A DNA stretch of 37,280 bases from JANNNF01 sp040385825. GTDB taxonomy: Bacteria > Pseudomonadota > Alphaproteobacteria > Rhodobacterales > Rhodobacteraceae. The notes under the pieces are model-generated. The model was not told where the DNA came from. It saw only the letters and a program-made list of their open reading frames with translations, and made no database searches. Shown here piece after piece: positions 8,031 through 16,755 of this stretch. The stretch covers positions 1 through 37,280 of the forward strand of contig JAZKGQ010000040.1 of assembly GCA_040385825.1 (NCBI GenBank), read 5' to 3'. The translations under genes and the position numbers were made by a program. Position 1 is the stretch's first letter, and each line of letters opens with the position of its first letter.

Positions 8031-9053
8031 TTAGGGGGTTGGGTCGGCGTAGGCGTGGGTTTGGCCGTTGGGGTCGGTGACCTGGTACTGGCCGGGGGAG
8101 GTTTGGGTCAGGTAGCCGGGGCCGATGGGCACCTTGCCATGGCCGCCGGGGATGTCGAGCACATAGAGCGGCAGGCAGAGGCCGGACAGGCGGCCGCGCA
8201 GCTGCGCCATGATGGCCTGGCCCCTGGCGATGGTGGTGCGGAAATGCGAGGCCCCGCGCGCGAGGTCGCAATGGTGCAGGTAATAGGGTTTTACCCGGTT
8301 CACGATCAGCGTGCGGAACAGGGTGGCGAGGGTGTCGGCGTCGTCATTGATGCCGGCCAGCAGCACGGTTTGCGACAGCAGCGGGATGCCTGCACCCGCA
8401 AGGGCGGCAAGGGCCGCGCGGGCGTTCGGGGTCAGTTCATCGGCGTGGTTGGTGTGGACCACGATCTGCACGGTGGCGCGGGTTTTCAGCGCGGCCAGCA
8501 GGGCAGGCGTGATCCTGGCCGGGGCCACCACCGGGACGCGGGTGTGAAAGCGGATGATCTGGACATGCGGGATCGCGGACAGCCGGTTCAGCAGGTCGCC
8601 AAGCCTGCGCGGCGACAGCACCATCGGGTCGCCGCCGGTCAGGATCACCTCCCATATGGCGGGGGTCCGGGCGATGTAGGCGAGGGCCGCGTCAAGCTCG
8701 GCTTCGGCCAGCGGGCCAGCATCGCCCACGGTTTCGCGGCGAAAGCAGAAGCGGCAGTAGACCTCGCAGGTTTGGGTTGCGTGCAGGATCACCCGGTCGG
8801 GGTAGCGGTGGGTCAGGCCGGGGGCGGGGCTGTGGGTGGCGTCGCCGATGGGGTCGGTCAGGTCTTCGGGGCGGATGGTCAGTTCCGCCGGGGTCGGCAC
8901 GAATTGCCCGGCAAGGGCGGGGGTCATCGCCCCGGCCATCTCGGCGCTGATGCGGATGCGGAACGTCTCGGCGACTTCGGCCAGCAGGGTGCGGTCGGCA
9001 TCGGGGGCCAGCCCTGCCGCGATCAGCCCCTCGACCGAGGCAAGCACCGTCAT
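8031..9053 (-). CDS. KamA/EpmB-family radical SAM protein (lysine 2,3-aminomutase-like)
   Basis: A 340 aa radical SAM/PLP protein. The cluster motif CEVYCRFC gives C96, C100 and C103; the PLP-binding lysine is probably K307 in PGGHGKVPIG. The length and the lack of the long C-terminal extension match EpmB, the EF-P beta-lysylation enzyme, better than catabolic lysine 2,3-aminomutase. EpmA and efp genes, its usual partners, are not in the window, so the substrate stays open. The start at ATG 9053 overlaps the stop of the upstream transglycosylase gene (ATGA), so the two are co-translated. The longer open frame to 9125 lies inside that gene and is rejected. Confidence 0.85.
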   Translation of the reverse strand: MTVLASVEGLIAAGLAPDADRTLLAEVAETFRIRISAEMAGAMTPALAGQFVPTPAELTIRPEDLTDPIGDATHSPAPGLTHRYPDRVILHATQTCEVYCRFCFRRETVGDAGPLAEAELDAALAYIARTPAIWEVILTGGDPMVLSPRRLGDLLNRLSAIPHVQIIRFHTRVPVVAPARITPALLAALKTRATVQIVVHTNHADELTPNARAALAALAGAGIPLLSQTVLLAGINDDADTLATLFRTLIVNRVKPYYLHHCDLARGASHFRTTIARGQAIMAQLRGRLSGLCLPLYVLDIPGGHGKVPIGPGYLTQTSPGQYQVTDPNGQTHAYADPTP

Positions 9054-9529
9054 CCGCGGCGCAGGCCGGTTTCCACCAGCAGGCCCCGGCGCTTGGCCTC
9101 GTAGTAATAGCCCTTGGCATACCACATCACGGCGCGGGATTCGTTGCCACCCGATACCAGCCAGGCCCCGCGCAGATAGCGGCCCGCATAGATCAGGTTG
9201 GTTTCGGCATCGAGCAGGCCCGAGGCCGGCCCCTTGTAGCCCATGGTCCCGGCCGTCTGCGGCAGAATCTGCATCAGCCCGTAATAGGGGCCATTGCGGG
9301 CACGCGGGTTATAGTCGCTTTCGCGCTGGATCACCCGGTGCAGCAGGCTTTCGGGAATGTCATGCACCGCGGCATATTTGCGGATCAGGCGGCGCATGTC
9401 CGGTGTTTCGCCGGGATAGAGGTTGGCACGACCGGGGCTGTCGTCGCGCGGGGCGGGGGCACCACAGGCGGCCAGCGCAAGCCCCGCCAGAAGGCCAAAG
9501 GTGCTGCGTCGCGTCAGGGACATGGGCAT
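9050..9529 (-). CDS. Lytic transglycosylase, SLT-type lipoprotein
   Basis: Cleaves peptidoglycan between MurNAc and GlcNAc. The 159 aa protein starts with a basic N-terminus and a lipobox LAACG (lipidated C22), so it should be anchored in a membrane on the periplasmic side. The SLT domain begins near residue 50; the catalytic glutamate is E70 in QRESDYNP, followed by the family motif YYGLMQILPQTA and the later segment NLIYAGRYL. It is short, consisting of little more than the catalytic domain. ATG 9529 has GGAG seven bases upstream; ATG 9523 is an alternative. It is the first gene of a two-gene unit with the radical SAM gene and divergent from the response regulator at 9726. Confidence 0.88.
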   Translation of the reverse strand: MPMSLTRRSTFGLLAGLALAACGAPAPRDDSPGRANLYPGETPDMRRLIRKYAAVHDIPESLLHRVIQRESDYNPRARNGPYYGLMQILPQTAGTMGYKGPASGLLDAETNLIYAGRYLRGAWLVSGGNESRAVMWYAKGYYYEAKRRGLLVETGLRRG

Positions 9530-9725
9530 GGGGCGGCTCCGGTTGCGGTTTGCGGCGTGATAGCGGGGCAGGCCGGGCGGGAAAAGCGGTTTTGCGCAGT
9601 GCGGGCGGGAAACTGCACAAAGACCCAGCGGTATAGGACTTTAGCCTTGCATGGCCGAACTTCGCTTTGCGCAGGGGGTTTGCCTTGGTAGGCTGGAGGT
9701 CAGGACAACGCCGGAAAGGTCCGTC

Positions 9726-10421
9726 ATGGTGGCCATGCAGAGTTTCGGGGGGCGCACCCTTACATCCGCGCTGATCGTAGACGACCATCCGCTGTTCTGC
9801 GATGCCTTGTCGATGACGCTGAAGGCGGTGGCCGGGATTTCCCAGATCGAGACGGCGGATTGTCTGGAGGCCGCGATTGCAAAGCTGGACCGGGGGATGT
9901 TGCCCGATGTGGTGGTGCTGGACCTGAACCTGCCCGATGTGAACGGGCTGGACGGGCTGATCCGCCTGCGCCATGCGGCGGGCGATGTGCCGGTGGTGGT
10001 GGTGTCGTCCTTGGCCGACAACCGCATCATCGGGGCCTGCCTCAAGGCCGGGGCGGCAGGGTTTGTGCCCAAGCATTCGCGGCGCGAGGTGTTTCGGGCG
10101 GCATTCGAGGCGATCGGCGCCGGGCGCGGCTATCTGCCCGAAGGCTATGTGCCAAGCGCTGACCCCAAGGCCCCCGCCAGCCAGCGCGAGGAGGCGATTG
10201 CAAGGCTGGGCCTGCTGACCCGGCAACAGGCGCGCATCCTGCAACTAATCTGCGAGGGCATGCTGAACAAGCAGATCGCCTTTGAGCTGACCATCGCCGA
10301 AACCACGGTCAAGGCGCATGTCACCGCCATCATGCGCAAACTGGGGGTGCAAAGCCGGACCCAAGCCGTGCTGATCGCCAACGAGACGAGCTTTTCCAGC
10401 CTGATGCCCGAGGATGGCTGA
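9726..10421 (+). CDS. NarL/LuxR-family response regulator
   Basis: DNA-binding output of a two-component system, 231 aa. The receiver domain (about 12-130) has the acidic pair in LIVDDHP, the phosphoacceptor D66 in VVLDLNLPD, the switch serines in VVVVSSLAD and the conserved lysine in FVPKHS. The C-terminal LuxR-type helix-turn-helix (about 155-215) shows LTRQQARILQLICEG and NKQIAFELTIAETTVKAHV. ATG 9726 is chosen because GGAAAGG lies six bases upstream; an in-frame ATG at 9651 lacks a site. The gene overlaps the FIST gene by eight bases and is followed directly by a hybrid kinase, its likely partner. Related regulators (ErbR/AgmR, ExaE, PedR) control PQQ alcohol dehydrogenases in pseudomonads, so I infer the same role here. 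Confidence 0.88.
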   Translation: MVAMQSFGGRTLTSALIVDDHPLFCDALSMTLKAVAGISQIETADCLEAAIAKLDRGMLPDVVVLDLNLPDVNGLDGLIRLRHAAGDVPVVVVSSLADNRIIGACLKAGAAGFVPKHSRREVFRAAFEAIGAGRGYLPEGYVPSADPKAPASQREEAIARLGLLTRQQARILQLICEGMLNKQIAFELTIAETTVKAHVTAIMRKLGVQSRTQAVLIANETSFSSLMPEDG

Positions 10422-11664
10422 CACCACGCTGCGGATTGCGTCCTTGCCAGCCCCGCCGCTTGCGCCCTACTCTGGCCCAGGGGGAGTGCTGGCGATGGAT
10501 GCAGTCGAGGCTTTGGAGGCGGCGCTGCCGGTTCAGGCTGACCTGATGCCGACCGCCCATGTGCTGGCGTCAGACGCCCAGGCTGCGGCCGGTCTGTGCG
10601 CCGGTCTGGGGCCGGGCCCGTTTGCCGCCGTGATCCTGTTCATCTCGCCCGAGGCTGATATGGCGGGCCTCAGCGCCGCGATGCAGGCGGGGTTTCCCGG
10701 CGTTCCGGTGATCGGCTGCACCACGGCCGGCGAGATTTCGGCCGATGGCTATACCGAGGGCGAGGTGGTGGCCGTGGGCCTGCCTGCCGCGCATTTCGCG
10801 GTGGACTGCATGCTGGTGCCGGATTTGCAGGTGCTGGATTCGCAAGACCTGATCGGGCGGTTGATCCGCACCCGCCACGCGCTGGAACGGCTGCGCCCTG
10901 ACTGGGACCATGAGTTTGCCTTTCTCATGGTCGATGGCCTGTCGATCCGCGAGGATGAACTGGCCTCGGCGCTGGCCTCGGGGCTTGGGCCGGTGCCGCT
11001 GTTTGGCGGGTCGGCGGGCGACGGCACGCGGTTCAAGGAAACCTTCGTGCTGTATGACGGGCAGATGCTGGGCAATGCGGCGGTGCTGACCATGGTGCGC
11101 AGCAACTGCCGGGTGAAGGTGTTCAACCTTGACCATCTGGTGCCCACCGACCGCCGCATGGTGGTGACCGAGGCCAACCCCCGCGACCGTACCGTGCGCC
11201 AGATCAACGCCGAACCTGCGGCGCGCGAATATGCCCGCATCCTTGGCAAAGACCCCGCGCAACTGACGACCTTCACCTTCGCAGCCCACCCCGTGGTGGT
11301 GCGGGTGGGCGGCAAGCATCATGTGCGCGCGATTCAGAAGGTGGCCGAAAACGGCGACCTCGTGTTCTTTTCAGCCATCGACGAAGGGCTGGTGCTGACG
11401 CTGGCCGAACCCAAGGAAATGATCGCCCATCTGGATGCCGAACTTTCGGCCCTGTCCGAAGGCGGCGCGCCTGCGGCCATTCTGGCCTGCGACTGTATCC
11501 TGCGCCGGATGGAAGCGTTGGAAAAACAGAAATACGGCGCCATCTCGCACCTGCTGCGCAAGCATCGGGTGACCGGATTTTCCACTTATGGCGAGCAGTT
11601 GAACTCGATGCACGTCAACCACACGATGACGGGCGTTGCGATCTATCCGCCGGACGGGCCGTGA
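10414..11664 (+). CDS. FIST-domain sensory protein, NosP-like
   Basis: A 416 aa cytoplasmic protein without signal or membrane segment. The FIST N domain (about 50-240) shows VIGCTTAGEISADGY and LFGGSAGDGTRF; the FIST C domain (about 250-400) ends with YGEQLNSMHVNHTMTGVAIY. FIST domains bind small ligands. In Pseudomonas aeruginosa the FIST protein NosP binds haem and nitric oxide and controls the kinase encoded next to it (NahK). The arrangement here is the same: the stop codon abuts the start of the hybrid kinase at 11665. Whether this homologue binds haem cannot be read from the sequence; amino acids or other small molecules are alternatives. Confidence 0.85.
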   Translation: MADTTLRIASLPAPPLAPYSGPGGVLAMDAVEALEAALPVQADLMPTAHVLASDAQAAAGLCAGLGPGPFAAVILFISPEADMAGLSAAMQAGFPGVPVIGCTTAGEISADGYTEGEVVAVGLPAAHFAVDCMLVPDLQVLDSQDLIGRLIRTRHALERLRPDWDHEFAFLMVDGLSIREDELASALASGLGPVPLFGGSAGDGTRFKETFVLYDGQMLGNAAVLTMVRSNCRVKVFNLDHLVPTDRRMVVTEANPRDRTVRQINAEPAAREYARILGKDPAQLTTFTFAAHPVVVRVGGKHHVRAIQKVAENGDLVFFSAIDEGLVLTLAEPKEMIAHLDAELSALSEGGAPAAILACDCILRRMEALEKQKYGAISHLLRKHRVTGFSTYGEQLNSMHVNHTMTGVAIYPPDGP

Positions 11665-13863
11665 ATGCTGTCGGCGCTGATCAACCCCAATGATCCGGTC
11701 GAGCGGCAGAATGCCAAGCTCTTGACCATCGCACAGGTGCTGATGCGGCGGGTGGAACAGATCACCGACGACTCTGGGGCCGCCTACGCCCAGTTTCAGC
11801 GCGCCGCCCTGCTGGAAGATCAGGTCCGCGAACGCACGCGCGATCTGGAACGCGCGCTGGATCTGCTGAACGATTCCAACGCGCGTCTGGCCGAGGCCAA
11901 CAAGGCGACCGAGGCCGCCCGCCAGAACCTGGCCAATGCGATCGAGACGATCCAGGAAGGGTTCGCCCTGTTTGACGCGGGCGATGTGATGGTGATGTGC
12001 AACTCGCGCTTCGGGATGCACATGCTTGATATTCATGAAGACCTGAAACCCGGCCTGACCTTTGCGGGCTATGTCGAACGGGTCAGCCTGTCGCGCTATC
12101 TGGCGCTGCCAGACAATGAACGCCCCGAGGATTGGGCCGTGCGGCGCAAGCGGCGGCATCAGGACCGGCATGTCATTTTCAACGTGCGCCTGATCTGGGA
12201 CCGCTGGATGCAGGTCAGCGAACACCGCACCGCCGATGGTGGCACGGTGATCCTGCAGACCGATGTGACCGACATCATCCGGCTGGAACGCCACGAACGC
12301 GGCAAGCTGCTGGACGATCAGGCGCGGGTGATCCGCGCCACGCTGGACCACATCAACCAGGGCGTGTCGATCTTTGATGCAAGCGCGCGGCTGGTGGGCT
12401 GGAACCAGCGGCTTGGTGCCTTACTGGCAATCCCCATGGCGCGGCTGCGGGTCGGGGCCTCGTTCGACTATCTGCTGCAACGCTTCCGCCAAGAGATTGC
12501 CTTTGGCGAGGGCATGACGGACGCGATGCTCGAGGCCTGGGTGCAGGCGGGCACGGGCCGCGCAGCCCTGTCGTTTCAGGTGCGGCGCGGGCCGGAACTG
12601 ATCCTGGATGTGTTCGCGCAGGAAATGCCCGACGGCGGTTTCGTGATGAGCTTTACCGATGTCACCGCCGAACGCGCGGCGATTGACGGGCTCAGCCGCG
12701 CCAATGAAACGCTGGAAGCCCGCGTGATGGAACGCACGCTTGAACTGGAAGATGCGCTTGGCCATGCCGAACGCGCCAATGCCAGCCGGTCCCGCTTTGT
12801 CGCCGCCGCCAGCCATGACCTTTTGCAACCTTTGTCGGCGGCCAAACTGTTCATCGCCTCGATTGACGACGAGGCGATTGCCCCGTCGGTCCGCGAGGCG
12901 CTGGACAAGGCGCAGAATGCGCTGGTGTCGGTGGAAGGCATTCTGGACGCGTTGCTCGACATCTCCAAACTGGAATCCGGCAAGGCGGCGGTGTCGGTGG
13001 GGCCGGTGCGGCTCGACCGGTTGCTGGGCCAGTTGAACGAGGAATTTGCGGCGATTGCGGCGGCCAAGGGGCTGGCCCTGCGGGTGCAGGCCTGCGATGC
13101 GGTGGTGCTGTCGGACCCGGCCTATCTGCGCCGTATCTTGCAGAACCTGATCGGCAATGCCATCCGATATACCACCTCGGGCCGGGTTCTGGTCGGCGCG
13201 CGGCACCGGGGCGGGATGATAAGGCTGGAGGTCTGGGATACCGGGCCGGGCATACCGGAACATGAACAGGACAACATTTTCAAAGAGTTCCACCGCCTGA
13301 ACGCCCGCGCCTCGGCGTCGGAAGGCATGGGGTTGGGGCTGGCCATCGTCGAACGCGCCTGTGCCTTGCTGGGCCATCCGTTGGGTCTGTCGTCGCAGAT
13401 GGGCAAGGGCACCTGCTTCATGGTGCAGGTGCCCTTGTCAGAGGGGCAGCCCGAAGCACTGGTGATCCGCGCCCCGTCGCAAGGTCGGCGGGTACGGGCG
13501 CAGGACAAGATCGCTTTTCTGGTGGAAAACGACGAAGACCTGCGCCGCGCCATGAGCCTGCTGCTGGAAAAATGGGGCATGTCGGTGCTGGATGCGGCAT
13601 CTGGCGAAGAGGCGCTGGCCCTGATCGAGGAAATCGGCATTCTGCCGGATGTGTTTCTGGTCGATCACCAACTGGGCGATGGCATGACGGGGGTGGAGTT
13701 CGTCTGTGCGGTGCGCGCGCGCTATGGCGCGGTGCCGTCGCGGATCGTCACCGCCAACCGCAGCCCCGAGGTGCGCGCCCTGTGTCTGGCCGCCGAGGTA
13801 GAGATGCTGATGAAGCCGATAGACGCCCGCGCTCTTGAAGCATTTTTCGCAACCTTGACATAG
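11665..13863 (+). CDS. Hybrid sensor histidine kinase with PAS domains, NahK-like
   Basis: A soluble 732 aa kinase. Order: an N-terminal coiled-coil (about 1-95), a first PAS_7-type domain (about 95-215; NAIETIQEGFALFDAGD), a second PAS domain (about 220-335; ATLDHINQGVSIFDASA), a coiled-coil, HisKA with H384 in AAASHDLLQPL, HATPase_c (N box NLIGNAIRYT, G1 box DTGPGIP, G2 GMGLGLAI) and a C-terminal receiver with D667 in FLVDHQLGD. There is no membrane segment, so the signal is cytoplasmic or comes through the FIST protein. The layout matches NahK/ErcS' hybrid kinases, which work with NosP and with regulators of ethanol oxidation. It is convergent with the ABC permease gene, with only two bases between the stops. 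Confidence 0.9.
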   Translation: MLSALINPNDPVERQNAKLLTIAQVLMRRVEQITDDSGAAYAQFQRAALLEDQVRERTRDLERALDLLNDSNARLAEANKATEAARQNLANAIETIQEGFALFDAGDVMVMCNSRFGMHMLDIHEDLKPGLTFAGYVERVSLSRYLALPDNERPEDWAVRRKRRHQDRHVIFNVRLIWDRWMQVSEHRTADGGTVILQTDVTDIIRLERHERGKLLDDQARVIRATLDHINQGVSIFDASARLVGWNQRLGALLAIPMARLRVGASFDYLLQRFRQEIAFGEGMTDAMLEAWVQAGTGRAALSFQVRRGPELILDVFAQEMPDGGFVMSFTDVTAERAAIDGLSRANETLEARVMERTLELEDALGHAERANASRSRFVAAASHDLLQPLSAAKLFIASIDDEAIAPSVREALDKAQNALVSVEGILDALLDISKLESGKAAVSVGPVRLDRLLGQLNEEFAAIAAAKGLALRVQACDAVVLSDPAYLRRILQNLIGNAIRYTTSGRVLVGARHRGGMIRLEVWDTGPGIPEHEQDNIFKEFHRLNARASASEGMGLGLAIVERACALLGHPLGLSSQMGKGTCFMVQVPLSEGQPEALVIRAPSQGRRVRAQDKIAFLVENDEDLRRAMSLLLEKWGMSVLDAASGEEALALIEEIGILPDVFLVDHQLGDGMTGVEFVCAVRARYGAVPSRIVTANRSPEVRALCLAAEVEMLMKPIDARALEAFFATLT

Positions 13864-13865
13864 GG

Positions 13866-14654
13866 TTACGCCTTGGATTTCATCTGTCCGCGCACCGGGT
13901 CGTAGCCCCAGATCGCACCTGCCGCAAAGACGGCGGTGGCAAGCAGCGTCCAGCCCAGGGCCGCAAGGTTAATTTGTCCGTAAAGTGCAAAGCGGATCAG
14001 CTCGACGCTTTGGGTAAACGGGTTCAGCGCACAGGCGGTGGCAAGGGCAGGCGAGCTTTCGGCCATTTTCCACAGCGGGTACAGCGCCGAAGACAGAAAG
14101 AACATGGGGAAGATGACGAAGTTCATCACCCCGGCAAAATTTTCAAGCTGCCGGATCAGCGATGACAGCAACAATCCCATCGCGCCCAGCATAAGACCGG
14201 TCAGGACAAGGGCTGGCAAAACAAGGGCATAGCCGATGATCGGCGGGCGGATGCCGTAAGCTGCGGCAATCGCCAGGAAGGCCGCACATTGGATCAGCGA
14301 CACCAGCGTACCCGCCAGCAGCTTGGCAAACAGCAACCACCAGCGCGGCAAGGGCGCGGTCAGCAACAGGCGCATCGACCCCATCTCGCGGTCGTAAACC
14401 AGACCAAGAGAGGACTGCATCCCGTTGAAAAGGCATATCATTCCCAGAAGTCCGGGCAGGATGTACGTCTCGTAGGTGATATAGGTCTGGTAGGGCGGCG
14501 TGATCGACAGGCCAAGCGCCGCGCGAAAGCCTGCGGCAAAGATGAACAGCCAGACCAAAGGCCGCACCAAAGCTGCGATCAGGCGGCTTTTCTGGCCCAG
14601 AAACCGCAGCGCCTCGCGGTGCAGGATGGCGGTCAGGGCGGTCAGGTAGATCAT
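13866..14654 (-). CDS. ABC-2 type permease of the PQQ-alcohol-dehydrogenase-associated system (PedC-like)
   Basis: A 262 aa inner-membrane protein with about six hydrophobic segments and the ABC-2 signature region near the middle (MGSMRLLLTAPLPRWWLL, followed by LLAGTLVSLIQ). This fold belongs to exporters such as polysaccharide or drug transporters. The family seen next to PQQ alcohol dehydrogenases (PedC in Pseudomonas putida) has an undefined substrate. It is the last gene of a five-gene minus-strand operon; its ATG overlaps the ATPase stop (ATGA at 14654-14651), as expected for a stoichiometric transporter pair. Confidence 0.88.
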   Translation of the reverse strand: MIYLTALTAILHREALRFLGQKSRLIAALVRPLVWLFIFAAGFRAALGLSITPPYQTYITYETYILPGLLGMICLFNGMQSSLGLVYDREMGSMRLLLTAPLPRWWLLFAKLLAGTLVSLIQCAAFLAIAAAYGIRPPIIGYALVLPALVLTGLMLGAMGLLLSSLIRQLENFAGVMNFVIFPMFFLSSALYPLWKMAESSPALATACALNPFTQSVELIRFALYGQINLAALGWTLLATAVFAAGAIWGYDPVRGQMKSKA

Positions 14655-15355
14655 GGTGCGGTCAGGGTCAGAAAGGTTTCCGCCAAGGTTCGATTTCCGA
14701 TGATATCCTTTGTTTTTCCGTGTGTTGCAAAGCGTCCCTTGTGCAATATCATCAGATTGTCCTCTGCCCCGATTTCATCGGTCAGATGGGTCGCCCACAG
14801 CACGGTCAGCCCCTGCGCGGCCAGATCATGCACATAGGCCGTGATCCCGGCGCGGGCCGCCGCATCCAGCCCCACCGTGGGTTCGTCCAGCAGCAGCACG
14901 GTAGGGCGGTGGATCAGGGCGCGGGCAATTTCCATCCGCCTGCGATGGCCGCCATTCAGGTTGCGCGCGGGTTCATCGGCGCGTTCGGCCATGCCAAGCC
15001 GGGCCAGCGCGGCCATGGCGCGGCGGTCTGCCTCGCGCCCCGACACACCATGAAGGGCCGCAAAATACAACAGGTTACGGCGCACGGTCAGGTCAAGGTC
15101 CAGTGTAGGCTGTTGAAAAACAACACCAATCTGCGCCAGGGCCTTGCGGGGACAGGCTGTCAGATCATGCCCCGCGACAATAATCTTGCCCTGCGGGCTG
15201 GTGAACAGGCGCGTCAGCAGCCCGAACAGGGTGGATTTTCCGGCCCCGTTGGGGCCAAGCAGCGCGGTAAACCCCGGCGCCAGATCAAAGCTGACATCTG
15301 TCAGCGCCGATGTGGCCCCGTAGGAAAAGCCAAGGTTTTCAACGCGAAGGCTCAC
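14651..15355 (-). CDS. ABC transporter ATPase of the PQQ-alcohol-dehydrogenase-associated system
   Basis: A 234 aa nucleotide-binding subunit. Walker A is GPNGAGKST with K40, the Q-loop is VVFQQPTLD, Walker B is VLLLDEPTVGLD and the H-loop is LWATHLTDE. The signature motif is the variant LNGGHRRRMEIARAL in place of LSGGQ, a variant I associate with this subfamily. The start is GTG 15355, which overlaps the stop of the preceding small gene (GTGA). It should pair with the permease encoded immediately downstream. Confidence 0.9.
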   Translation of the reverse strand: MSLRVENLGFSYGATSALTDVSFDLAPGFTALLGPNGAGKSTLFGLLTRLFTSPQGKIIVAGHDLTACPRKALAQIGVVFQQPTLDLDLTVRRNLLYFAALHGVSGREADRRAMAALARLGMAERADEPARNLNGGHRRRMEIARALIHRPTVLLLDEPTVGLDAAARAGITAYVHDLAAQGLTVLWATHLTDEIGAEDNLMILHKGRFATHGKTKDIIGNRTLAETFLTLTAP

Positions 15356-15786
15356 TCTATGGTGATCTCCAGCCTTTGGCTGTCGCCGGTCGATCCGGGC
15401 ACCGACAGCGAATAGCTGCCCGGTTTGATCGCGATAAAGCCGATTTCCATGGTGCCGCTTTCGTCAAATTCGACCGAGTCGATACCCAGCGGACGGATCT
15501 CGATGCCTTCAATCACCATCTCGTCGATCCAGATTGCGCGGAAAAACCCCGCTCCGGCAAGGCCCAGTTCCTGGCTGCCATCGGCCTCGATCTCGATTTC
15601 GTAATAGGTGCCGGATTTCAGTTTCAGCGGCGCTGCCGCCAGCGGCTGGCCAGCCGACAGAGTGATCGGCGGCAGGTCTTGCTTGTTGCCCGACGACAAC
15701 AGGCCCGCCATGCCAAGTTCGGCCTCCTGCGCCAGCGCCAGTGCGGGACACAGCAGCAAAGCTGCGATAATAACGGTCTTCAGCAT
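15352..15786 (-). CDS. Small secreted protein of unknown function in the PQQ/ABC operon
   Basis: A 144 aa protein with a signal peptide (cleavage near ALALAQEA, residue 20). The mature part is acidic and predicted to be rich in beta strands, with alternating hydrophobic residues in segments such as GTYYEIEIEADG and GFIAIKPGSYSLSVPG, which recall the end of a cupredoxin-like or Ig-like sandwich. I see no cysteine and no obvious copper ligand set in the mature part. I do not recognise the family. It sits between the beta-propeller gene (15-base gap) and the ATPase gene (4-base overlap), so it is probably a periplasmic part of the same system. Confidence 0.8.
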   Translation of the reverse strand: MLKTVIIAALLLCPALALAQEAELGMAGLLSSGNKQDLPPITLSAGQPLAAAPLKLKSGTYYEIEIEADGSQELGLAGAGFFRAIWIDEMVIEGIEIRPLGIDSVEFDESGTMEIGFIAIKPGSYSLSVPGSTGDSQRLEITIE

Positions 15787-15801
15787 GTTGATATTCCTTG
15801 C

Positions 15802-16755
15802 TTATGGGCGAACTGCCACCCCCCAGGGAAACCGGCCGACCTTGATCGATTTCAGCGCGGTACGCGAAGCCACGTCGATCACGGTCACATCACCCGATAC
15901 TCCGTTGGTGGTGAACAACTGGGTCGCATCAGGGGAAAACGCCATGTGCCACACCCGTCGCCCGACCAGGATATAGCTCTCGACCTCCAGCGTTTCGGCA
16001 TTGACCACGGCTACATGGTTCGACGGGCCAAGGGCGACAAAGGCGGTCTTGCCATCAGGGGTAAACCGAAAGCCGACGGGTTGAACAAGATCGGCGTTCA
16101 CACCCTTGATTTCAAACCGGATCTTGCCGATCGGGGTCTGATCTTCGGCATTGAACACGCTGATGGTGCCGCCGATTTCCGACGATACCCACAACTGGCG
16201 GCCATCGCCGGTGAATTCGGCATGGCGCGGGCGGCTGTCGACCAGCGTGTTGGCCTTGATGCTGTTGGTTGCCGTGTCGATCCAATGGGCCATGTTGGTG
16301 GTTTCCGACGTGGTGATCGCGGTGCGCCCATCGGGCGAAATCGCCATGCCTTCGGGTTCGATCCCGACGTTGATCTGCGCCACCACTTGCCGGGTTTGTG
16401 TGTTGACGACAGTGGTTACGGCATCATCTTCATTCGCGATGTAAAGATGGATGTCATCGGGGGCGAGGACAAACTGTTCGGGATCTTCGCCCGAGGGCAG
16501 GTCATGCAGGATCTCGCCGGTGTTCGGGTCCATCACCTGCACGGTGTCGCTGTCTGACGCGCAGATGTAGACGCGGCTGAAATCCTTGGAAAAGGTGATG
16601 CCGCGCGGGCGCTCGCCGGTGGGGATGGTGCGCGTCACTTCCATCGTGGCGGTGTCGATCACTGAAATCGTGTCGTCCTTTTCGTTGGTGACCCAGACTT
16701 CGGCCGCCGTGGCGGGCAGGGCGGCAAGCGAGGCAAGCAGGGCAAGGGTTCGCAT
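15802..16755 (-). CDS. Periplasmic YVTN-type beta-propeller associated with PQQ-dependent catabolism
   Basis: A 317 aa protein with a signal peptide (MRTLALLASLAALPATAAE) and about seven YVTN/NHL-like blades of the form DTATMEVTRTIPTGERPRGI and NTQTRQVVAQINVGIEPEGM. It belongs to the propeller family repeatedly found beside PQQ alcohol dehydrogenases and this ABC transporter (TIGR03866-like). Such propellers lack catalytic residues and probably serve as binding scaffolds; the partner is unknown. Its ATG follows the binding-protein stop with no gap (TGAATG), and its ribosome-binding site GGAGGA lies inside the upstream gene. Confidence 0.88.
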   Translation of the reverse strand: MRTLALLASLAALPATAAEVWVTNEKDDTISVIDTATMEVTRTIPTGERPRGITFSKDFSRVYICASDSDTVQVMDPNTGEILHDLPSGEDPEQFVLAPDDIHLYIANEDDAVTTVVNTQTRQVVAQINVGIEPEGMAISPDGRTAITTSETTNMAHWIDTATNSIKANTLVDSRPRHAEFTGDGRQLWVSSEIGGTISVFNAEDQTPIGKIRFEIKGVNADLVQPVGFRFTPDGKTAFVALGPSNHVAVVNAETLEVESYILVGRRVWHMAFSPDATQLFTTNGVSGDVTVIDVASRTALKSIKVGRFPWGVAVRP

